This document shows, piece by piece, positions 1 through 5,940 of a DNA stretch of 8,098 nt. Made by a program: the position numbers and the translations under genes. Below the pieces are notes generated by a model. That model was not told where the DNA came from. It did no database searches and worked only from the letters and a program-made list of their open reading frames with translations. Source of the stretch: Actinomycetota bacterium. Lineage in GTDB: Bacteria > Actinomycetota > Actinomycetes > S36-B12. The stretch covers positions 1-8,098 of the forward strand of contig WLND01000053.1 of assembly GCA_009726075.1 (NCBI GenBank), read 5' to 3'. How positions within the stretch are numbered: the first letter of the stretch is position 1; every line of letters starts with the position of its first letter.

Positions 1-2
1 CC

Positions 3-218
3 CAACTCGGTGATCTCATGCCCGTGTTCGCACTGCTGCTCGCCGGCGGGCTCACGGTCTTCTGGCTCTTCGACCGAGGTATTCCGGGTAATCGCAGCAG
101 GCCGTGGTGGCTCAAGGTGGGCGCCGTGCTGCTCGTGATCGTGTCGGTCCTGGCCGTCTACTGGACGATCCGGGTCGGCCATTCAGGCGCAGAAGCGGTC
201 TGGCTCAAGATCATGTAG
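3..218 (+). CDS. DUF2231-like membrane protein, C-terminal part (5' end outside window)
   Basis: The reading frame is open from the first bases of the window, and the codons before the first ATG (position 18) already read Q-L-G-D-L. I therefore take this as the tail of a longer protein, not a complete 66-residue one. Two hydrophobic segments are visible: roughly the 18 residues from that ATG, and a second (KVGAVLLVIVSVLAVYWTI) after a polar, arginine-rich loop. The end reads R-V-G-H-S-G-A-E-A-V-W, which resembles the conserved C-terminal motif of DUF2231 inner-membrane proteins (R-x-G-[DH]-S-G-A-x-A-V-W). The preceding LGDLMP also fits that family. The molecular function of DUF2231 proteins is not established. 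The stop lies only 7 bases from the convergent rsgA stop, so there is no room for a terminator between them. The family call is from memory of motifs; the alternative is an unrelated two-helix membrane protein. Confidence 0.7.
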   Translation, partial: QLGDLMPVFALLLAGGLTVFWLFDRGIPGNRSRPWWLKVGAVLLVIVSVLAVYWTIRVGHSGAEAVWLKIM

Positions 219-225
219 TTGGGTG

Positions 226-1245
226 TCAGTCGCCGGTCTCATAGGAGGCCGTGCGGCCGGTCAGGAGGCGACGCATCGAGGCGAGGCGTTCGCGGACGCC
301 GAGTTCCTGATGCTCGGCCCACTCGTTCAGGGCGCAGTCGGGCTCGTCATGCGAGCAGGCCCGTGGGCAGTCGGCGGTGCCGGCAGCGAGGTCGGGGAAG
401 GCCGCGATGACCCGGTCGAGGTCGACGTGGGCAAGGCCAAATGACCGGATCCCAGGGGTGTCGACGATCCAGCCCCCGCCCGGCAGCGCGATGGCGCGGG
501 CATTGGTCGACGTGTGGCGGCCCTTGCCGGTCACGACGTTGACGATGCCCGTGGATCGACCGGTGCCCGGCACGAGATTGTTCACCAGGGTCGACTTGCC
601 GACCCCCGAGTGGCCGATGACAACGGTGACCTCGTCGCGGAGGGCGTCCTGCAGGGCGGTCGGGGGAGTGCGATCGCTCACCTCGAACATCTGAAAGTCG
701 AGGGGCGAGTACATGCGGCGCAGTTCGTCGGGGGGCACAAGGTCGGTCTTCGTGACGATGAGGATCGGACGGACGCCGGAGTCGTACGCGGCGACGAGGG
801 CGCGGTCGATCAGTCCAAAGGATGGGGAGGGGTTGGTCGTGGCGGTGACGATGGCGAGCTGGGTGGCATTGGCCACGATCACGCGCTCTACCGGGTCGGT
901 GTCGTCGGCCGTGCGGCGCAGGTTCGAGGTGCGCTCGTGGCGCCGGACGAGCCGGGCCTGATTGTCGATATCGCCGGAGAGGTCGCCGACGAGATCGACA
1001 TCGTCGCCGACGACGATGCCCTTGCGACCGAGCTCACGCGCCTTCACCGCGTAGACCGTGCGCCCCTCACTGCCGGGCCCGGTCGGGGCCAGGGCGACGG
1101 TGAACCGGCCGCGATCGACCGCGATGACCGTGCCGCGTGCCGCCTGGTCGTGCGACGGGCGATCCTTCGAACGCGGTCGAGAGCCGCCGCGCGTGGGTCG
1201 GACGCGAACATCGTCCTCGTCCATCCGATCGTGGCGGCGACTCAC
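226..1245 (-). CDS. rsgA: Ribosome small subunit-dependent GTPase A (RsgA)
   Basis: RsgA is a circularly permuted GTPase that binds the maturing 30S ribosomal subunit and helps release assembly factors. With a GTG start at 1245 it has 339 residues. An OB-fold region comes first (about 35-110), then the GTPase motifs in permuted order: G4 TKTDL at 165-169, the P-loop GHSGVGKST at 211-219 and G3 DTPG at 262-265. A C-terminal zinc knuckle has C293, C297, H299 and C304. The frame is open back to an ATG at 1278. I prefer the GTG at 1245 because it makes a 4-base GTGA overlap with the aroA stop, and because the resulting start VSRRHDRMDEDDVRVRP matches the mycobacterial RsgA N-terminus as I remember it (VSRRRYDESDVRVRP). 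An ATG at 1224 is another option. No clear Shine-Dalgarno precedes either, which fits translational coupling to aroA. Confidence 0.94.
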   Translation of the reverse strand: MSRRHDRMDEDDVRVRPTRGGSRPRSKDRPSHDQAARGTVIAVDRGRFTVALAPTGPGSEGRTVYAVKARELGRKGIVVGDDVDLVGDLSGDIDNQARLVRRHERTSNLRRTADDTDPVERVIVANATQLAIVTATTNPSPSFGLIDRALVAAYDSGVRPILIVTKTDLVPPDELRRMYSPLDFQMFEVSDRTPPTALQDALRDEVTVVIGHSGVGKSTLVNNLVPGTGRSTGIVNVVTGKGRHTSTNARAIALPGGGWIVDTPGIRSFGLAHVDLDRVIAAFPDLAAGTADCPRACSHDEPDCALNEWAEHQELGVRERLASMRRLLTGRTASYETGD

Positions 1246-2552
1246 GAAGGCGTGCCGGTCGCGACGAGAGCCGACCACCGATCGGCAAAGCCGGGGAGGG
1301 TCTTGGCCGTGGTCTCGATGTTCTCGACCGCGATGCCATGGACGCGCAGGCCGATGATCGCGGCGGCCGTGGCCATCCGGTGATCGTGGTAGGTGCCGAA
1401 GCGGCCGGAGTGGAGCATCATCGGGTTGATTCGCAGGCCATCTGGGGTTTCGACCGCATCGCCCCCGAGGTGGTTGATCTCGTGCACGAGGGCCTTGAGC
1501 CGGTCGGTCTCATGGCCGCGCAGGTGGGCGATGCCGTGGAGGTGGCTCGGGGTCGTGGCAAGGGCGGCCAGCGCGGCGATCGTGGGGGTCAGTTCACCGA
1601 CGTCGTGGAGGTCGACGTCGATGCCGCGAATATCGTCATGCATCGCGACGGTGAGTCCGCCTGCGTCCAGCGAGATGACCGCACCCATCTGCGCCAGGAG
1701 ATCGCGCAGCGAATCGCCAGGCTGAGTCGTGCGGGCCGGCCAGCCCGCCACGGTGACCGACCCCTTGGTCACGATCGCGGCGGCCAGAAACGGTGCCGCA
1801 TTGGAGAGGTCGGGCTCGATGGTTCGGTCGATGGTTCGAATGACCTGAGGGGCGATGCGCCAGGTGTTCGGTTCGGTGGCATCGACCTCGACTCCGTGCT
1901 CGGCCAGCATGTCGATGGTCATGTCGATATGCGGCTGGCTCGGCACCGATGCGCCGGTGTGTCGGATGGCGACGCCCTGGTCGAAGCGAGCCCCCGACAG
2001 GAGCAGTGCTGAGACGAACTGACTCGAACTCGAGGCGTCGATCGAGATCTCGCCGCCTGTGACCCTGCCGGTGGCCTGCACGATGAAGGGCAGGCTGGTG
2101 TCGCCGTCGATGCCGACCCCGAGGCTTCGCAGGGCGTCCAGGATCGTGGCCATCGGACGGGCTCGCGCCCCCTCATCCCCGTCGAACGTCACGTCGCCAA
2201 CGGCAAGGGCCGCCATGGGCGGGACGAAGCGCATGACCGTGCCTGCGAGGCCGACGTCGACCGAGGCCCGGGGGCGTTCTGAACGGAGGCCGGCTGGTTC
2301 GACGGCGATGTCGATGTTGCCCGGCGAACTCGATGCCGTGGCCGTGCACCGAACTCCGAGGGACTCCAGGGCCCCGATCATCAGGCGGGTGTCGCGGGCG
2401 TCGAGCGCCTCGTAGATCGTGCTCGGACCATCGGCCAGGGCCGCGAGGATGAGCGCCCTGTTCGTTGCCGACTTGGATCCTGGTACCTGGACGCTGGCGC
2501 GCACCGGCCCTCGCGCTGTCGGCGCGGGCCAGTACGGATCGCTGGAAGTCAT
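1242..2552 (-). CDS. aroA: 3-phosphoshikimate 1-carboxyvinyltransferase (EPSP synthase)
   Basis: AroA transfers the enolpyruvyl group of PEP to shikimate-3-phosphate, the sixth step of the shikimate pathway and the target of glyphosate. At 436 residues it has normal length. Visible active-site elements: PGSKSATNR at 24-32 (Lys27, Arg32), GLAGTVMRF at 101-109, SSSSQF at 174-179, EPDLSNA at 246-252 (Asp248, likely the catalytic base), RGHETDR at 345-351 (Glu348), DHRMA at 390-394 (Arg392) and Lys417 in TAKTLP. The Pro found after the M-R of this loop in enterobacterial enzymes is Phe109 here, as in mycobacterial AroA. The ATG is fixed by an in-frame TGA only 9 bases upstream. No Shine-Dalgarno is seen; a -10-like TACGCT ends 8 bases before the ATG, suggesting a leaderless mRNA. 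The stop overlaps the rsgA start, so the two probably form an operon. Confidence 0.97.
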   Translation of the reverse strand: MTSSDPYWPAPTARGPVRASVQVPGSKSATNRALILAALADGPSTIYEALDARDTRLMIGALESLGVRCTATASSSPGNIDIAVEPAGLRSERPRASVDVGLAGTVMRFVPPMAALAVGDVTFDGDEGARARPMATILDALRSLGVGIDGDTSLPFIVQATGRVTGGEISIDASSSSQFVSALLLSGARFDQGVAIRHTGASVPSQPHIDMTIDMLAEHGVEVDATEPNTWRIAPQVIRTIDRTIEPDLSNAAPFLAAAIVTKGSVTVAGWPARTTQPGDSLRDLLAQMGAVISLDAGGLTVAMHDDIRGIDVDLHDVGELTPTIAALAALATTPSHLHGIAHLRGHETDRLKALVHEINHLGGDAVETPDGLRINPMMLHSGRFGTYHDHRMATAAAIIGLRVHGIAVENIETTAKTLPGFADRWSALVATGTPS

Positions 2553-2560
2553 CGAGGGTC

Positions 2561-2566
2561 AGCGTA
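2561..2566 (-). promoter_or_regulatory. Candidate -10 element of a leaderless aroA promoter
   Basis: On the minus strand TACGCT (TANNNT pattern) is followed by 8 bases and then the aroA ATG. Transcription starting about 7-8 bases after a -10 would begin at or next to the ATG. No good -35 hexamer is present at 17-18 bases, as is common for actinobacterial promoters, and there is no Shine-Dalgarno. It lies back-to-back with the candidate -10 of the divergent FUSC gene. Confidence 0.5.
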
Positions 2567-2592
2567 ATCGCTGGCGGGCGCGTTCGCCGCAA

Positions 2593-2598
2593 TAGCCT
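2593..2598 (+). promoter_or_regulatory. Candidate -10 element of a leaderless FUSC-gene promoter
   Basis: TAGCCT (TANNNT) is followed by 6 bases and then the ATG at 2605. Its TAG is also the in-frame stop just upstream of the gene, so translation cannot begin earlier. There is no Shine-Dalgarno and no convincing -35. With the aroA -10 it forms a compact divergent promoter pair inside the 52-base gap between the two start codons. Confidence 0.45.
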
Positions 2599-2604
2599 TC
2601 TGCC

Positions 2605-3810
2605 ATGGCCGAGTCAACGAGCGCGAGCGACCTGCTCCCTGACGTGCGACTGTCCGACGTGCTCCAGCAGCGGCATGGCGGGCTCGGATCGAAGACGCTC
2701 GTGGCGCGCCTAGCGGTGGCGGTGACGGTGTCGTGGCTGATTGCCGGTGCGGTATCGCAGAGCCCCCTGGGGATCTTCGCGCCGGTCACCACGCTGCTCG
2801 TGGTGCAAGGCTCGCCATGGAGCACCCTGGGCCTGTCGCTCCAGCGGATTCTCGGCACGGGTGTCGGGGTGCTGGCGGCGTCCATCTGGGTCAACCTGGT
2901 CGGGCTGTCGTGGTGGTCGTTCTTCCTGGCCGTTCTGGCGGCCCTTCTCGTGGCCCGCCTGGTGCCGTGGTCGATCGCCGGGCAGATGCAGATCCCGGTG
3001 GCCGTGGTGTTCGTTCTGGCCCTCGGAGCGGGCTCGATGCGCGACGACGTCTGGCGGGTGCTCGACGTCGTGATCGGCGGCGCAACGGGCCTCATCGCCG
3101 TCTATGTGTATCCGCCGCGACCGCGTCCGCACGAGTTCGAGGGGGCACTCGAGCGCTATCGCGATGCGATCCTCGATGTCCTGGAGCGGGTTGGCGCCGA
3201 GAGCGGAAGCCAGCCTGAGATGCTGCCCGACGGGGTCAACCATGCGTATGTCGACCAGAGTCGGGCCCTGCGCCAGGTCGCAGAGGTCGCGCGGCAGGCC
3301 CTGACCAAGCTGGCCGAGAGTGCTCAGTGGAATCCGCGGGGCAGGTGGGTGCAGCGACGTCTCCAGGACGATGCTCGACGCCTGCGTCGGATGGGCGGCA
3401 TGGCGGTTCAGGTCAGGGGCGTGGCCGGCGCTGCGAACCTGCTCTTCGATCGCGACGACGCCAGCAGGCTGCCGGTCGCTGTCCTGCGCGAGGTCATCGA
3501 TCGGCTGCTCTCGCTCGCGGGCGAGGCGCTCGGCCAGCGTGGCGAACCAGTCGCTTCGTCCGGCATCGCGTCGGCCCCGGCGCCCAATGGCGACAGGTCA
3601 CGGGCTGCGATCCTGAGCGACGATCTTGCCCGGTTCATCCGCGATGCGGCCGACGAGCTGCCCGCCGCAGGGCGCGGCGTCGGGCACTCGCTTGAGTCAG
3701 TCTCGCTGCTCGGTCGACTCGACCACATCCGGCAGCAGATGATGGTGTTCGCGACCTGGGCCGACACGGACACCGAGACCGACACCGACGTCGAGAACGA
3801 GGAGGACTAG
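2605..3810 (+). CDS. FUSC / aromatic acid exporter family membrane protein
   Basis: A 401-residue protein with a membrane N-terminal half and a soluble C-terminal half. Hydrophobic segments fall at about 31-52, 57-68, 81-99, 102-119, 128-144 and 150-169, giving around six membrane passes. The stretch from FAPVTTLLVVQ (58-68) to R81-I-L-G-T-G-V-G-V-L fits the FUSC/ArAE core, whose members export aromatic carboxylic acids or lie beside exporters. After YPPRPRP (169-175) comes a long, charged, probably helical cytoplasmic domain. The protein ends in a very acidic D/T/E tail (about 387-401). The substrate cannot be inferred. Divergence from aroA makes an aromatic-acid link tempting but unproven. 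The start is fixed by an in-frame TAG 12 bases upstream. The stop is 2 bases before the SRAP start, so the two genes probably share a transcript. Only half-size FUSC proteins like this one are common in actinobacteria; the family call is firm, the function is not. Confidence 0.85.
   Translation: MAESTSASDLLPDVRLSDVLQQRHGGLGSKTLVARLAVAVTVSWLIAGAVSQSPLGIFAPVTTLLVVQGSPWSTLGLSLQRILGTGVGVLAASIWVNLVGLSWWSFFLAVLAALLVARLVPWSIAGQMQIPVAVVFVLALGAGSMRDDVWRVLDVVIGGATGLIAVYVYPPRPRPHEFEGALERYRDAILDVLERVGAESGSQPEMLPDGVNHAYVDQSRALRQVAEVARQALTKLAESAQWNPRGRWVQRRLQDDARRLRRMGGMAVQVRGVAGAANLLFDRDDASRLPVAVLREVIDRLLSLAGEALGQRGEPVASSGIASAPAPNGDRSRAAILSDDLARFIRDAADELPAAGRGVGHSLESVSLLGRLDHIRQQMMVFATWADTDTETDTDVENEED
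3799..3806 (+). promoter_or_regulatory. Ribosome binding site of the SRAP gene, inside the FUSC coding end
   Basis: GAGGAGGA, a strong Shine-Dalgarno, ends 6 bases before the GTG at 3813. It is made from the codons for the last Glu-Glu-Asp of the upstream protein. It decides the GTG as the SRAP start and suggests coupled translation of the two genes. Confidence 0.8.
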
Positions 3811-3812
3811 CC

Positions 3813-4571
3813 GTGTGCGGACGCTACGCCGCAGCAAAGGACCCGGCGGCGCTGGTTGAGGAGTTCGAGGTCGTCGGCCTGCCCGACGAAGTCCTCGCCC
3901 CGGACTACGACGTGGCTCCTACCAAGAAGGTATACATCGTGGTCGACCGCGTGCGCGACGACGTGCGAGAGCGATCGCTCGAAATCGCGCGCTGGGGCCT
4001 GGTGCCGTCGTGGGCGAAGGATCCCTCGATCGGGTCGCGCATGATCAACGCCCGGGCCGAGACCGTTGCGGAAAAGCCGTCGTTTCGCAGGGCATTCGCC
4101 AAGCGCCGATGCCTGGTTCCGGCCGACGGCTACTACGAGTGGTACGTGCCGACGTCGCCGGGCGCACCGGTCGGCAAGGGCGGCAAGCCGGTGAAGCAGC
4201 CGTTCTACATTCACCCGGCCGACGGTTCGTCGCTTGCGATGGCCGGCCTCTACGAGTGGTGGCGTGACCCGACGCGTAACGAGACCGACCCGCAGGCCTG
4301 GCGGCTCACCTGCACCGTGCTGACGACCGATGCCGCCGACGAGGTCGGCCGCATCCACGACCGCATGCCGATGACCATCGCACGCGCCGATTGGAGCACC
4401 TGGCTCGACCCGGAGACGGGCGCAGACGCCTCGGCGCTGCTGCATCCGGCGGCCGGCGCCGGCCTGGCGGCCTACCCCGTCTCGGTGGCCGTGAACAACG
4501 TCCGCAATAACTCTGCCGACCTGACCGTGCCGCTCGAAGCCGAGGGTGTCGTGCCGGGCGCAACGCCTTAG
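3813..4571 (+). CDS. SOS response-associated peptidase (SRAP) family protein, YedK/HMCES type
   Basis: SRAP proteins shield abasic sites in single-stranded DNA by forming a stable thiazolidine crosslink through the alpha-amino and thiol groups of Cys2, exposed once Met1 is removed. The 252-residue protein starts with GTG and reads M-C-G-R-Y, leaving Cys2 free. Other family residues are present: WGLVPSWAK (61-69), INARAET with Asn79 and Arg81 (78-84), LVPADGYYEW with Glu109 (101-110), and the IHDRMP histidine, His182 (181-186). The usual Y-N-x-A-P-T motif reads YDVAPT (32-37), with Asp33 in place of Asn. A Gly/Lys-rich insert sits at about 115-128. The start is set by the strong ribosome binding site and by the need for Cys at position 2. 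It follows the FUSC gene by 2 bases and precedes sigR, as its counterpart lies near sigH in M. tuberculosis. 'Peptidase' is a historic name; abasic-site protection is the supported role. Confidence 0.95.
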   Translation: MCGRYAAAKDPAALVEEFEVVGLPDEVLAPDYDVAPTKKVYIVVDRVRDDVRERSLEIARWGLVPSWAKDPSIGSRMINARAETVAEKPSFRRAFAKRRCLVPADGYYEWYVPTSPGAPVGKGGKPVKQPFYIHPADGSSLAMAGLYEWWRDPTRNETDPQAWRLTCTVLTTDAADEVGRIHDRMPMTIARADWSTWLDPETGADASALLHPAAGAGLAAYPVSVAVNNVRNNSADLTVPLEAEGVVPGATP

Positions 4572-4619
4572 GGGCGAAGCCCGAGCTCGACCACGAGACG
4601 AGCCGAATGAGGGCCCTGC

Positions 4620-4646
4620 GGGAATGCGGTGCGCCCTTGCGTGGTT
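4620..4646 (+). promoter_or_regulatory. SigR-type autoregulatory promoter (GGGAAT-N18-GTT)
   Basis: GGGAAT at 4620-4625 is followed by exactly 18 bases and GTT at 4644-4646. This matches the SigR/SigH promoter consensus (GGAAT-N18/19-GTT). Its place upstream of sigR is expected, because SigR homologues activate their own genes under thiol-oxidative stress. Transcription should begin near 4652-4654, inside a frame open into sigR. The match was found by reading; binding is inferred. Confidence 0.85.
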
Positions 4647-4719
4647 TGCGAGGATGTGCTGCTCATGACGGAACCCTGCGCGACCTCCCTGGATTTCGAT
4701 GAGGTTGCCGCGTCAGGGC

Positions 4720-4725
4720 TAGGCT
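4720..4725 (+). promoter_or_regulatory. Candidate start-proximal -10 element for sigR
   Basis: TAGGCT (TANNNT) is followed by 8 bases and then the ATG at 4734. It could drive a leaderless basal transcript for the short form of the sigma factor, independent of SigR. No clear -35 is seen, and no Shine-Dalgarno lies at a normal distance from this ATG. Confidence 0.45.
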
Positions 4726-4733
4726 CTGACCTG

Positions 4734-5345
4734 ATGACTACGACGGAGACCGCGGAGGAGCGCGCGCAGCGATTCGAGCGCGACGCCATGCCCTACATCG
4801 ATCAGCTGTATGGCGCCGCGATGCGCATGACCCGAAACCCGACCGATGCCGAGGACCTCGTGCAGGAGACCTACCTCAAGGCCTTTGGCGCGTTCACATC
4901 CTTCACCGAGGGCACGAATCTCAAGGCCTGGCTCTTTCGGATCCTCACGAACACCTACATCAACATCTACCGCAAGAAGCAGCGGCAGCCGTATCAGTCG
5001 GCGACCGACGACCTGACCGATGGTCAGCTGCACGAGGCCGAGTCGCACACCGCCCGAGGCCTGCGTTCCGCCGAGACCGAGGCGCTCGATCGCCTCGCCG
5101 ACAGCGATGTCGTCGAGGCCCTCGCCGCGATCCCGGAGGACTTTCGGCTCGCGGTCTACCTCGTCGATGTCGAGGGCTTCGCCTACAAGGAGGCCGCAGA
5201 GATCATGGGCACTCCGGTCGGCACCGTGATGTCGCGGCTGCATCGCGGACGAAAGCTGCTGCGGGCGAGCCTGACCGACTACGCCATCGAGCGCGGTTTC
5301 GTCACTGCGGCGAGCACCAAGGCAGAACAGGACGCCCAGACATGA
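4734..5345 (+). CDS. sigR: ECF sigma factor of the SigR/SigH (thiol-oxidative stress) family
   Basis: A group IV sigma factor that directs RNA polymerase to thiol-redox and repair genes when its anti-sigma factor is oxidised. From the ATG at 4734 it has 203 residues. Region 2 spans about 15-85, with DAEDLVQETYLKAF (38-51) and the conserved NLKAWLFRILTNTYIN (62-77) followed by YRKKQRQP (79-86). Region 4 spans about 127-180, with the helix-turn-helix YKEAAEIMGTPVGTVMSRLHRGR (151-173). These stretches are nearly the same in M. tuberculosis SigH, as recalled. The frame is open upstream to a TGA at 4608, so longer forms from GTG 4629, GTG 4656 or ATG 4665 are possible. I chose 4734 because family similarity begins just after it (ERAQRFERDAMPYIDQLYG). 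The stop overlaps the rsrA start (ATGA), so sigma and anti-sigma are translationally coupled. A SigR-type promoter lies upstream. Confidence 0.95.
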   Translation: MTTTETAEERAQRFERDAMPYIDQLYGAAMRMTRNPTDAEDLVQETYLKAFGAFTSFTEGTNLKAWLFRILTNTYINIYRKKQRQPYQSATDDLTDGQLHEAESHTARGLRSAETEALDRLADSDVVEALAAIPEDFRLAVYLVDVEGFAYKEAAEIMGTPVGTVMSRLHRGRKLLRASLTDYAIERGFVTAASTKAEQDAQT

Positions 5346-5611
5346 GCTGCGGCAACCCGCATCAGACGCCCTGCACCGAGGTGCTGTCCCTCATCACCGT
5401 GTACGTCGACGGCGAGATCGATGAGGTCCATCAGATCGAGGTCACGGCGCACCTGCACGAGTGCCCGCCGTGCGGTGATCAGTTCGCGGTCGAGCTCCGG
5501 GTGAAGGAGCGCGTGCGCGAAGCTTGCCGCTGCGAGCCCGTGCCCGAACGCCTCCGCTCTCGGATCGTTGCCGAGATCCATCAGGTGTCCATCAGCTACC
5601 GCCTCGACTGA
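5342..5611 (+). CDS. rsrA: RsrA/RshA-type zinc-binding anti-sigma factor (thiol redox sensor)
   Basis: RsrA binds SigR in reducing conditions and lets it go when its thiols form a disulfide and zinc is lost. The 89-residue protein contains the zinc anti-sigma motif H-x3-C-x2-C as His37, Cys41 and Cys44. Cys3, His7 and Cys11 in MSCGNPHQTPC also match the numbering I recall for Streptomyces coelicolor RsrA, where Cys11 forms the trigger disulfide with Cys41 or Cys44. A further Cys pair is C62-x-C64, rather than the adjacent pair in the Streptomyces protein. It is slightly shorter than the usual 100 or so residues, lacking the variable tail. Its ATG overlaps the sigR stop in ATGA, and AGGA at 5329-5332 can serve as ribosome binding site. 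The function follows from the motif and the gene pair together; I see no serious alternative. Confidence 0.95.
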   Translation: MSCGNPHQTPCTEVLSLITVYVDGEIDEVHQIEVTAHLHECPPCGDQFAVELRVKERVREACRCEPVPERLRSRIVAEIHQVSISYRLD

Positions 5612-5681
5612 CCGGCGCCCCACCTTCGTCAACGCGCCCGCTGAAGGGCTGCTCGCGTGGAACAATCCAGACCAATCGAAC

Positions 5682-5688
5682 AAGGGAG
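5682..5688 (+). promoter_or_regulatory. Ribosome binding site of the biotinyl-carrier-like gene
   Basis: AAGGGAG ends 6 bases before the ATG at 5695, a well-placed Shine-Dalgarno that fixes the start. No clear promoter was found in the 83-base gap after rsrA, so this gene is probably read from the sigR-rsrA transcript. Confidence 0.75.
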
Positions 5689-5694
5689 ATCTCA

Positions 5695-5910
5695 ATGGCT
5701 CAGACGATCCGCGCGGAGATGGTTGCGTCAGTGCACTCCGTGTTGTCGGACGTCGGAGACGAGGTCGTGATCGGTGACACCCTCGTGATCCTCGAGTCGA
5801 TGAAGATGGAGATCCCGGTGCTTGCTGAGCAGGCGGGCGTGGTCAGCGAGATCAGCGTCGCCGTCGGCGATGTCGTGCGCGAGGGCGACGTCATCGCGAT
5901 CGTGATCTAG
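5695..5910 (+). CDS. Small biotin/lipoyl attachment domain protein (TB7.3-like)
   Basis: A 71-residue protein that is nothing but one biotinyl/lipoyl carrier domain. The modified lysine is Lys37 in ESMKMEIP (34-41); the M-K-M form is the classic biotinylation site. The rest shows the flattened beta-barrel pattern with two similar halves: GDEVVIGD (21-28) is echoed by GDVVREGDVIAIVI near the C-terminus. The length and the ESMKMEIPVLAE core match M. tuberculosis TB7.3 (Rv3221c), which sits at the same place beside sigH and rshA. No biotin carboxylase or carboxyltransferase gene lies nearby, so its partner enzyme is unknown; it may serve acyl-CoA carboxylases encoded elsewhere or have a separate role. 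It lies 83 bases after rsrA and 36 before the kinase gene. Biotinylation is inferred from the motif only. Confidence 0.92.
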   Translation: MAQTIRAEMVASVHSVLSDVGDEVVIGDTLVILESMKMEIPVLAEQAGVVSEISVAVGDVVREGDVIAIVI

Positions 5911-5915
5911 CCACC

Positions 5916-5934
5916 CGGCGCCGGTGCGGGCGCC
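5916..5934 (+). repeat. GGCGCC inverted repeat just upstream of the kinase-gene -10
   Basis: Two copies of GGCGCC (5917-5922 and 5929-5934) are separated by GGTGCG and can form a 6-bp stem. The left copy also sits in the 10-base palindrome CCGGCGCCGG (5916-5925). The repeat lies 6 bases after the carrier-gene stop and ends exactly where the TAGTAT -10 begins. It could be an operator, or a hairpin ending the upstream transcript, although no T-run follows. Confidence 0.5.
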
Positions 5935-5940
5935 TAGTAT
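5935..5940 (+). promoter_or_regulatory. Candidate -10 element of a leaderless kinase-gene promoter
   Basis: TAGTAT, close to the TATAAT consensus, ends 6 bases before the GTG at 5947. There is no Shine-Dalgarno in this gap, so a leaderless mRNA starting at the GTG is likely. No -35 match is visible; the expected area is GC-rich and holds the GGCGCC repeats. Confidence 0.6.

Noticed and set aside
1246..1278. Longer RsgA start at ATG 1278
   Set aside because: It would run 37 bases into aroA and add 11 residues absent from the homologue I recall; the GTGA overlap at 1242-1245 is a better explanation.
514..2012. Long plus-strand open frames opposite rsgA and aroA
   Set aside because: Their translations are rich in Gly, Arg and Asp with no family motif, and they lie antisense to two clear enzymes.
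3807..4445. A 212-codon minus-strand frame opposite the SRAP gene
   Set aside because: Its translation has low complexity and no motif; the SRAP gene has a complete active site and a ribosome binding site.
4572..4582. GGGC-GAA-GCCC hairpin just after the SRAP stop as a terminator
   Set aside because: The stem has only 4 bp and no T-run follows; too weak to call.
5659..5685. GGAAC before the carrier gene as a second SigR promoter
   Set aside because: No GTT occurs 18-19 bases downstream, so the second half of the motif is missing.
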